NCBI GenBank assembly: GCA_002811645.1
Contig: PDIP01000003.1
Span: 218,358 to 282,357, forward strand
DNA: 64,000 nt
From: Corallochytrium limacisporum
Taxonomy: Eukaryota > Opisthokonta
Direction: 5' to 3'
Every line of letters starts with the position of its first letter. Positions within the stretch are counted from its first letter, which is position 1. Both the position numbers and the translations under genes were made by a program. Positions 57,099 through 64,000 of the stretch are shown here, piece by piece. The notes below the pieces were generated by a model, which saw only the letters and a program-made list of their open reading frames with translations, did no database searches and was not told where the DNA came from.

Positions 57099-57599
57099 AA
57101 CCCTCGTTCTCCAAGGGGCGGCCGAGGATAGGGAAGGTGGAGAAAAGACACCGAGTGCCTGTGCAGTGTGCACTTGCTGAAATACGAACCGCCAAGGGCC
57201 GAGGTGAGCCTCCCCGCGGGAGAAGGAAGTGAGAATCTTCCAGTCTTTCTGTAGGCCAGGAGCGCAAGAAAGGCCGGGGGCCGGCCGGTAGGCGTGCTAG
57301 CGGGATGGTTCTGTTGCATAGTCAGTGGCACAAGGAATTCCAGTTCATGCACGCACCTAGTTGTACTGCAGTGTGTTGGCGTTGGTTGGGACATGTTGTA
57401 TAGGATGGTATTTCACAGAAATCCTTACGGTTGACGAAAAAATGGGAGAGTATGCGACCTTTTACTACATATTTGTTCCGGAAGAAAGACGTTAAAGCAA
57501 ACGGAAATGGTGCAACTCTATTCGCAAAGGTGAGCCATATATTTTATTATTTGTATCAGACAATGTAGTGCACGGTCTGGAATAAAGAATCTTGAAAAC

Positions 57600-59762
57600 A
57601 TGGCGCAGGGTGATCTTGATAAGGCGCACCCGCCGCGACTGTTAACGGCAACGAGAACCACGTGCCGCAGCATAAAGGCGTTCGACGACTTGAAGCAAAT
57701 CGGCCTGGGCACGTATGGTCAAGTTTTCAAGGGCGCCCAAGATGATGGCACGCCAGTGGCACTCAAAAAGATCAAGCTCGAGAACCAGAAGGACGGGTTT
57801 CCCATTACAGCCATCCGTGAGATTAAACTCCTCTCGCGATTAAATCATAAAAACTTGGTATCATTATTAGAGATTGTTACAGATCAAGGTAAAGAAGAAA
57901 GCGCCAACGGAGAGAATGACCATATTAATCCGCTCAAGCTTGCCAACTTGTCACTGTATCTGGTATTCGAGTACTGTGACTACGATCTCTCAGGATTGCT
58001 GAGATCTGGACTGGTGACACTTTCGGAGCTGCAAGTCAAGTCTTATACATATCAGATGTTGCAAGGTTTACTGTACTTACACGACGCGGGCATTCTCCAT
58101 CGGGACATCAAGGCCTCAAATATGCTTCTTAGCCGTGACGGACAGTTGAAGGTTGCGGACTTTGGACTGGCACGCTATGCAGAGAATCGGGACCAGCGGT
58201 ACACCAACCATGTTATTACTCTTTGGTACAGACCACCGGAATTGCTTCTGGGAACGAATAGCTATAGCTACGAAGTGGATATGTGGAGCATGGGCTGTTT
58301 GATAACAGAACTGTTCCTGGGATCTCCACCATTCCCCGGCAATGACGAACCGGGCCAGCTGAAAGTGGTATTCAAAATCACAGGTAAACCGACAGAGAAG
58401 AACTGGCCAGGGTGCAGCATGCTACCCAACTTCAACATGATTGCCAATATTGCACCGTATGAGCGAAAGGTACAGGAAAAGTTTGAGAAACTTCCACCAG
58501 CGGCCTTGAACCTTGTGGATGAACTGTTGGTGCTCGACCCACGCAATCGATTAACAGCAAAGGAAGCTCTGGAGCATGAATTCTTTGATGGCTATGACGG
58601 GTCATTGGTGCCAATTGATAATCTACCAGCCGATCGGGACCTCCATGAGTACTCAATCAAGATGGAAGGACGGCGGATGAGTACATCGCATAAGGCAGAC
58701 GAGCAACACAGCACTGGAGACGGTGGAAAGATGCGGAACACGGGTGGATCTTCACGGGAATCGCGATCACAGGCATACGCAACCGGAGGTGATAGTGTGA
58801 GAGAGCGCGGAGACCGCGACCGCGAGAATGGTGGCCCCTATGGCCATGATGAACAGCAGCATAAGCGGAAGAGACCTCCCCCGCCTCCCCCAGGCGCCAA
58901 GGGCAATGATCGCAAGAACGAAAGTGACTACCACCACAGTGGAGACGACCGCAGTCGCGGCCATGGGGACAGCAGCTTCGGTAGAAGTGGTCAACCCTAC
59001 GGGCGCCGCCGCAGCGCGCGGTCGTACTCTCCTTCTCGGTCGCGCTCTCCGCGGGATCGTTCTCCGCGGGATCGCTCGCCCCGGGATCGCTCGCCACCCT
59101 ACCGCCGCCGAGAACGCCGCGATCGTGACCGGAATCGTCCTAATGAGCGCTGGGGCCGACGATTGTCACCGCGAGAGGAAAATCGGGACCGTCGAGACCA
59201 AAACCGAGGGGACCGGAGGGATGATAACTATAACCGCCGCGGGGACCGCGACCGTGGTCGCCGGCGCAATAGGGACAGTCGAGATCGTAGTTACAGCCCA
59301 CAGCGCCGACGCAGTCTGTCACGAGATAGCCAAGGCAGAATCATCCGCAGAGATGGAGGTGGTGGTGGGGCCCAGAAGGCCAGTAACCGCAATCGCCGCG
59401 ACCGTCGCAAAAATCGCAAGAACAAAGGAGGTCAAGGAGGCCAAGGCGGTGCGGCTGGTTCCAGCAACGGTAGTGGGAAAAATACCCGTGGTTCTCGAGA
59501 CATGGAGCTCAGTCCAATCAGAGACAAAGACGAGTCTTGGAAGAAACTCGTCGAAGAGAATCGCCGCAAGAACCCTCAGAACCGTGACGGAGGTGGTCGA
59601 GGAAGTGGACGTGATCGAGACACAGGTCGCAAAAGCCGTGGCAGTCGCGAAGGTGGCACAGGGCGCGGCTCGTGGATCTATCTCCAGGATGGAGGTCACC
59701 GGCGCGGCACTGGACCATCTGCTGGTGGTGGTGACCAAGACACTGGTTCAAGCAAGCACTGA
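57600..59762 (+). CDS. CDK12/CTK1-like cyclin-dependent kinase
   Basis: 720-residue kinase of the transcription-elongation CDK group that phosphorylates Ser2 of the RNA polymerase II CTD. Kinase domain about residues 25-325: GLGTYGQVF loop, VALKKIKLENQKDGFPITAIREIK (a PITAIRE helix, the hallmark of CDK12, CDK13 and some CTK1 enzymes), HRDIKASNML and DFGLARY, then YTNHVITLWYRPPELLLG with the T-loop Thr. After the kinase comes a long disordered tail rich in RS, RD, DRSP and GGG repeats. In animals the RS region lies before the kinase domain, so the tail at the C-terminus is a rearranged plan. CDK9 is less likely because of PITAIRE wording. ATG at 57600. Confidence 0.9.
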   Translation: MAQGDLDKAHPPRLLTATRTTCRSIKAFDDLKQIGLGTYGQVFKGAQDDGTPVALKKIKLENQKDGFPITAIREIKLLSRLNHKNLVSLLEIVTDQGKEESANGENDHINPLKLANLSLYLVFEYCDYDLSGLLRSGLVTLSELQVKSYTYQMLQGLLYLHDAGILHRDIKASNMLLSRDGQLKVADFGLARYAENRDQRYTNHVITLWYRPPELLLGTNSYSYEVDMWSMGCLITELFLGSPPFPGNDEPGQLKVVFKITGKPTEKNWPGCSMLPNFNMIANIAPYERKVQEKFEKLPPAALNLVDELLVLDPRNRLTAKEALEHEFFDGYDGSLVPIDNLPADRDLHEYSIKMEGRRMSTSHKADEQHSTGDGGKMRNTGGSSRESRSQAYATGGDSVRERGDRDRENGGPYGHDEQQHKRKRPPPPPPGAKGNDRKNESDYHHSGDDRSRGHGDSSFGRSGQPYGRRRSARSYSPSRSRSPRDRSPRDRSPRDRSPPYRRRERRDRDRNRPNERWGRRLSPREENRDRRDQNRGDRRDDNYNRRGDRDRGRRRNRDSRDRSYSPQRRRSLSRDSQGRIIRRDGGGGGAQKASNRNRRDRRKNRKNKGGQGGQGGAAGSSNGSGKNTRGSRDMELSPIRDKDESWKKLVEENRRKNPQNRDGGGRGSGRDRDTGRKSRGSREGGTGRGSWIYLQDGGHRRGTGPSAGGGDQDTGSSKH

Positions 59763-60043
59763 ACACAATAAAGCTTTGAGACATTTGTACTCTGTACCGA
59801 AAGTTTACTTGGCCGTAAGCGGCCCCTTTGCCCCACCTGACCCCCTTCCCTCATTTCCCTATTCCTCCCCACCGCACCTGCAAAACTTGCAGTCGTCCAG
59901 CATGAGCGGTTGCTTGTGCACGAGAAGGTCTTTAGAAGCTGCATGCAACAGTTTGAATAGCGCATGATCCAGTGTATCTCCCTTTAGCATTCGTATGTAC
60001 CTTAGCTGTATTAATTTTATTTCGAGTTGAGGACCATAAAGTG

Positions 60044-60718
60044 ATGGCTACACTCCTGGGCGCACTGCGGAGACACGGGCTATCACAAATCTTTCGACCC
60101 ATCACACCAACACAACTCAACCCTTTCTTTAGGCATTTTAGCCACAGGTACAAAACTACCATGTCCAGTAAAACCACAGATTCACGAATAATCTGGGTTG
60201 ATCTCGAGATGACCGGTCTGGAACTCGAAAAGAATCGTATTATTGAGATGGCCGTAGTTGTGACAGAAGGCGACCGTGATCTCACCATCGTTGCTGAGTC
60301 TGAGAACCTCGTGTTCAGCTGTGACGATGCCATCCTCGATGGTATGGATGAATGGTGCACGAAACATCATGGAGAATCTGGCCTTACTCAGGCTGTTCGC
60401 GAGTCGAAGATCAGTGTAACAGAGGGTGAGCAGCGCATGCTTAAGTTTGTCCAGGAGCATTGCGCCGCGGGGAAGTGCCCTCTGGCTGGAAACTCGGTCG
60501 GTATGGATCGTCGTTTCCTGGATGCCTACATGCCTAAATTTGGCAAATTCTTGCACTATCGCACAATTGATGTGAGCACAGTGAAGGAACTAGTCAAGCG
60601 CTGGAATCCAGAGCTCTACAGCCAGACCCCAGCGAAGAAAGAGTCTCACCGGGCACTCGATGACATTAGAGAATCGATTGAAGAGCTGCGTTGGTACGGC
60701 AAGCACAGCATAAAATAA
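60044..60718 (+). CDS. REXO2: Oligoribonuclease REXO2, mitochondrial and cytosolic
   Basis: 3'-5' exonuclease that degrades di- and oligoribonucleotides. DEDDh motifs: WVDLEMTGL (Asp53, Glu55), GNSVGMDRRFL and HRALDD. The end DIRESIEELRWY also matches the family. From the ATG at 60044 the protein is 224 residues and its first 39 residues (MATLLGALRRHGLSQIFRP...) are basic with no acids, typical of a mitochondrial presequence. A second ATG at 60161 (MSSKTTDSR) would give a cytosolic enzyme starting right before the catalytic domain. Two forms from one gene also occur in animals. Confidence 0.95.
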   Translation: MATLLGALRRHGLSQIFRPITPTQLNPFFRHFSHRYKTTMSSKTTDSRIIWVDLEMTGLELEKNRIIEMAVVVTEGDRDLTIVAESENLVFSCDDAILDGMDEWCTKHHGESGLTQAVRESKISVTEGEQRMLKFVQEHCAAGKCPLAGNSVGMDRRFLDAYMPKFGKFLHYRTIDVSTVKELVKRWNPELYSQTPAKKESHRALDDIRESIEELRWYGKHSIK

Positions 60719-60773
60719 CACATTTGTATCTTAGATTCGTTACAATTTCCGTTAATATTAATGTGGTCTCTGC

Positions 60774-62843
60774 TCAAGCACCTTCCTCTCTGTGCATGGC
60801 GCTGTCGCAGAGTGCAATAACTGGACTCTCGCAAGCACAAACGTAGCCCATGGCACGCACGTCAGGACCGTCAATGAAGACAGGCGCGCCGACGGGAAAT
60901 ACTTCGGGACGCCACTTAAAGCGTAGCTCCAGCACGGCCGTGTCACGGCTGACTGCAGATGCTTCGTTCTGGCGTCGGCCAGCAATAGCCTTTACGAGGC
61001 TCACCAGTGCCTGCTGGCGAATGGCACCAACGTGCAGGGTGCATTCGGTCTCGTTGCTCACCTTCAGGCTGCCCTTCAACACAAATACACGGCACTGGGT
61101 CTGGATTGTTGGCACAACGAAATCATCCGCACCAATCAACACACATCCACGGTGTACCCTGTTCAACACACGACGGCGGCGGTTACGATTCCCGGGTTCC
61201 GGGCTGGCGCCTCTGTCGTCCACATCCGACTCTTCGCTGCTAGTGCTGCCCCGAATCACATTCTGCGGATCCTGCTCCACGCCATCGCAACTTTCTTGAC
61301 TAACCGAACGCAGTGCAATGGTACCAGAGGTGTGCTCATGCAGGCAGTTAATGGGGAGGCGCTTGCAGTGGATTGACCATGCGACCATAGGCTTGAAGGT
61401 GCCATCACCCATGGGTCCGACCTGTACGATGTCTCCCTCGGTGATCTTGCCGTTCAGGACCTTACCACCAACCACCAAACCGACACCCGCCACCTGAAAA
61501 GTCTCTTCCACCGTCAAGCACATGCTCGTGTTCAAGCGGTGGTCAATGTCGCCTCGGGAGCATTCGCACATGGGGGTGACACCGTAACCTCCCTTGGGTG
61601 GCAAAGGCAACTTGCTGAGTAGTGCATGGATAACATCAACACCATTCCCGGAAACAGCACTGATGGGAATGATCGGCACAAATCCCAGAGCTCCATGCTT
61701 CCTGCGCATCCGCTCGACCATCGCATCAGCAGCTTGATCGCTATCCACAACAATGCCCTCACGGCTTAACTCGGCATCAGCAACCTGTTGCTGTAGAAAC
61801 TCGCAGGCCTGTCCCACTGACTCAGAAGAGTATTGATCAATTTTAGTGAGTACAATCACCAACATGGAACCCAAGGCATTTGCCAAAGAAATCTGCTCCA
61901 GACACGCGTCGAGCAAGGTCTCTTCATTTGTCGTTGCACCCACCACCAACATCACAATGTCTGGGTGATGGGACAATAATCCGGTTATGGCGGTCTTTGA
62001 AAAGCGTCGGCTACCGGCTAAGTCTGCGAAGTGATACATGTGTGTACTATTCTGACAGCGTTTCGTCCAGTCACTCTCCTGGCGAAGCGCTCCCCGGTAG
62101 ATTACACCGTCGGGTCCATAGCCCAATAGTTCTCGACTGGTCGACGACGTCTTGCCCGATTCAATCTCGTGCTTATGTCGGAAGAGATTCAGACGAGCCA
62201 TGCCAGATCCATTGTCCAAATCGCCATGCGTAAGAATACCCAGAAGTGTGCTTTTACCGGCACCTTCAGCACCCAGTAAGGCCACCCGGCACTCTCCGTG
62301 GATCGTGCGGGGGGACAGAACCTCAGGTCCAGAAGTGCCCTTCTTATCATCGCTGTTGGGGTCCAATACTTTGCGAGTCTGTTTTGCCAACGGTCGCCAA
62401 GTGACTTGCACCCGCACGCAGAACTTTCCTGTCGTCACTTCAGTGGCCCCCAGGACCTTCAAGTTGCCCTCCGCTCCTGTAGCCATGTGCTCTAGGGTGC
62501 TCAAACTAGCTTCGAGCTGACTTGCGGTCAAGCCAGCCATTTCACCGTCATCGTGCACGCCCAGCTCATAGAATGCCTTCCCGTTTCCCTCAGCTAATCG
62601 CCACTTCATCTGTGTTGTTAGGTGTTGCACCCTTGATGGCCCGGGATTCTCCAAGGTAAACTTGTACTCTGTGTCTCCATACTCATCCTCTGGGGGCAAC
62701 TTGGATCGGTGCAAGGTATTGATACCCTTTAAGAAGGTGGGCCAATGACGCCGGTCCATCTTCTTAGGCTTCCGCTTGGGTGCCACCACCTCGTCTCCCC
62801 CAAAAAGACCAACCACTTCGTCGTCTACATTGAATTCTGTCAT
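60774..62843 (-). CDS. GTPBP1: GTPBP1/GTPBP2-type translational GTPase
   Basis: Large GTPase related to eEF1A/HBS1 that acts on stalled ribosomes and mRNA turnover. 689 residues. After an N-terminal domain (YKFTLENPGPSRVQHLTTQMKWRL...) comes G1 GAEGAGKSTLLG (about 191-202), then GDLDNGSGMARLNLFRHKHE and ESGKTSSTS, which are highly specific to GTPBP1/2. The G3 region is DLAGSRR, with Ser in place of the usual His (DLAGHEKY) in the position that normally helps GTP hydrolysis. G4 is TKID. Domains II and III follow, with an Asp/Glu/Arg-rich insert of about 35 residues. The loss of the His is odd if the enzyme is to hydrolyse GTP in the usual way. Converges with REXO2, 55 bases between stops. Confidence 0.93.
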   Translation of the reverse strand: MTEFNVDDEVVGLFGGDEVVAPKRKPKKMDRRHWPTFLKGINTLHRSKLPPEDEYGDTEYKFTLENPGPSRVQHLTTQMKWRLAEGNGKAFYELGVHDDGEMAGLTASQLEASLSTLEHMATGAEGNLKVLGATEVTTGKFCVRVQVTWRPLAKQTRKVLDPNSDDKKGTSGPEVLSPRTIHGECRVALLGAEGAGKSTLLGILTHGDLDNGSGMARLNLFRHKHEIESGKTSSTSRELLGYGPDGVIYRGALRQESDWTKRCQNSTHMYHFADLAGSRRFSKTAITGLLSHHPDIVMLVVGATTNEETLLDACLEQISLANALGSMLVIVLTKIDQYSSESVGQACEFLQQQVADAELSREGIVVDSDQAADAMVERMRRKHGALGFVPIIPISAVSGNGVDVIHALLSKLPLPPKGGYGVTPMCECSRGDIDHRLNTSMCLTVEETFQVAGVGLVVGGKVLNGKITEGDIVQVGPMGDGTFKPMVAWSIHCKRLPINCLHEHTSGTIALRSVSQESCDGVEQDPQNVIRGSTSSEESDVDDRGASPEPGNRNRRRRVLNRVHRGCVLIGADDFVVPTIQTQCRVFVLKGSLKVSNETECTLHVGAIRQQALVSLVKAIAGRRQNEASAVSRDTAVLELRFKWRPEVFPVGAPVFIDGPDVRAMGYVCACESPVIALCDSAMHREEGA

Positions 62844-64000
62844 AGTTTCGGTGTTTGTATCTTGTTGCTTTAAGTCACTCTTGTAAAAGCCAAGCTATAG
62901 TATGGCTAAGCATGCAAGGAGGCTTTAATTTCGTATCCGCACAATCATTTTGAGAAAGGTTCTATAAGATCTGTAATCTAAATCCTGTGATTCACTTTCC
63001 GCCGTTTACGCTAGTAGTTTTAAACTCATTAGAAACAACTTCTTTGAAATCCATCCACAGTCTCTGAAATACCTGCTCCATCACCTGCAACCGAGGACCA
63101 ACGCATCTAAGAATGGGACTATACAAGAAGACACAACTTCCACAGGCAGCCACAGCAACCCGCCCCGTTGTTCCTTTGCTTCCAACAGGGCCTCAAGCCG
63201 CACAGCTTCCCTTTGCTCATACGCGCTACACTCCCTACTGAGGCAATACGGATTCTCTCTCTCCCCCTCTCTCCCTCTCACGCCCTCTTACCTCTCGGGG
63301 CTTACAGTGCTGAACAGAAGAGCTGGATGCAGGAGAAACCGCGGGGGGATTTAGCAAGAAAAACCAGGCACCGGCCACGAGCCTCGCGACCCGCCAAAAA
63401 GAATTTCTGCAAGAATGGGCACAAAAGTACTAGCAAAGTTAAAACCAATCCGAAAAGAAAAGAAAAAGAGAAAAAAAATGGAGGGCAGAGACGAGGTCTG
63501 CGTAAGCTTTTCGTCCCTCCCCGATGGGGGGGGGTGCCGGTGCTGACCGTCCCCTCCGGTCTTGGCCCGGATTCTTCTTGTCTGCGCTTGGCACACCCCC
63601 CCCCCCCGGGGGGAACTGCCAAGCCTGGCCATATACAGCACTGAAGGGCCGAGGTGTGTTGGGTGGAGGGAGGGAGGGGTAGCTGAAGAACATCAAAGAG
63701 CCAGAAGGAATTGAAAATTGGAGCGAAATATCCGCGCGTCGTACCAGTGTAACCATGGATGAGACCCGCAAAATCCGACACTCTGTGTTGTAAATGACGG
63801 GTTCGTTTCCCCATACATTCAGTATAAGGTTGTTGGGGTTCTCCAGAAGGGACGAGTTATCTCCCAGCTGGCCTTCCAGTGCTAGCTCTGTCAATAGGGG
63901 GATTCGGTACTCTTGCGCGCAAGGAACTCCCAACATAACCAGCTGAACATGGTGGCTGAGACACTGTTCCATCCGTACATTCGCCTCGACCATGCACCTA
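62844..64000. other. Intergenic end of window, with C12/G6 tract
   Basis: 1.16 kb with no credible gene. C12G6 tract at 63596-63613 followed by AAC (GGGGGGAAC). A further gene may begin past the window end. The CT-rich stretch at 63254-63300 is low complexity. Confidence 0.45.
63596..63613. repeat. C-run/G-run tract
   Basis: C12 (63596-63607) directly followed by G6 (63608-63613) and AAC. Intergenic. Confidence 0.8.

Larger units (their letters stand above)
56281..57599. other. Divergent promoter region, IAH1 / CDK12-like
   Basis: 1.3 kb without a credible gene. It carries a quadruplex-type G block (56919-56946), G9 at 57039-57047 and C12 at 57087-57098. The longest frame here is on the minus strand and is full of low-complexity Pro and Gly; it was rejected. 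Confidence 0.5.

Noticed and set aside
56705-57394. 229-codon minus-strand frame in the IAH1/CDK12-like promoter
   Set aside because: The product is low-complexity Pro/Gly/Arg from G and C runs, with no domain. Treated as chance.
58828-59967. 379-codon plus-strand frame overlapping the tail of the CDK12-like gene
   Set aside because: It is a shadow of the repeat-rich, stop-poor RS/GGG tail. Its product is a low-complexity Val/Ala/Thr mix and starts inside the kinase gene.
63439-63993. 184-codon minus-strand frame at the window end
   Set aside because: Runs through the C12G6 tract and has no recognisable motif. A real gene there cannot be shown.

Overview
The window looks like nuclear DNA from a compact, intron-poor unicellular eukaryote. 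It carries about 33 protein-coding genes, almost all single open reading frames on both strands, many in tightly packed convergent pairs (stops 39 to 112 bases apart). There is also one 5S rRNA gene. The one intron I can resolve fully, in a mitochondrial-type thioredoxin gene, has a GTAAGT donor, a TACTAAC branch point and a CAG acceptor. This strict yeast-like signal set is common in lineages that have lost most introns. The gene content (PKA regulatory subunit with RIIa domain, protein O-mannosyltransferase with MIR region, hormone-sensitive lipase with its N-terminal domain, a septin relative, SNF5/SMARCB1 with an N-terminal winged-helix-like segment, HYPK, ARL8, BAP31) points to an opisthokont such as a unicellular holozoan or early-diverging fungus. 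That placement is inference; no species can be named from the sequence alone.

Layout. 1-5.7 kb: GET3 (cut by the window edge), NAA20, HYPK, a helix-hairpin-helix protein, SSU72, PKA-R. 5.7-8.6 kb: the longest stretch without a credible gene. 8.6-16.2 kb: thioredoxin, RFC1, a meiotic HORMA-domain protein, ARL8. 16.4-23.9 kb: NOG1, PFK-2/FBPase-2, a MED21-like protein, PRP38. 24.3-31.9 kb: an MT-A70 methyltransferase of the MTA1 (DNA N6-adenine) type, a LisH-CTLH-WD40 protein, a PMT, an unknown type I membrane protein. 32-42.4 kb: an unknown protein, BAP31-like, QTRT1, an unknown protein, an SDR, a possible SKA3-like protein and a 912-residue coiled-coil protein. 42.9-47.6 kb: CBP20, SNF5, HSL. 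47.6-53.5 kb: a divergent promoter holding a 184-base assembly gap, a split HBS1 gene and a degenerate septin-like protein. 53.5-64 kb: 5S rRNA, a Gfo/Idh/MocA oxidoreductase, IAH1-like esterase, CDK12-like kinase, REXO2, GTPBP1-like GTPase and a gene-free end.

The genes are mostly housekeeping: chromatin and transcription (SNF5, MED21, CDK12, SSU72), RNA processing and quality control (PRP38, CBP20, HBS1, REXO2, GTPBP1), translation and ribosome assembly (NOG1, QTRT1, 5S), replication (RFC1), ER and membrane traffic (GET3, PMT, BAP31, ARL8), N-terminal acetylation (NAA20, HYPK) and metabolism or cAMP signalling (PKA-R, PFKFB, HSL). PKA-R, PFKFB and HSL belong to pathways linked by cAMP in animals, but they are not clustered here.

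The most interesting items are the MTA1-type methyltransferase, the split HBS1 gene (possible Hbs1/Ski7 dual product or frameshift), the septin-like protein with a ruined P-loop, the HORMA protein with a zinc-finger and winged-helix-like C-terminal region, and the intergenic sequence style: long C-runs followed directly by G-runs, pure G-runs, a quadruplex-type block and a recurring GGGGAAC word. Many long open frames begin at non-ATG codons; starts given here were re-chosen at ATG codons.
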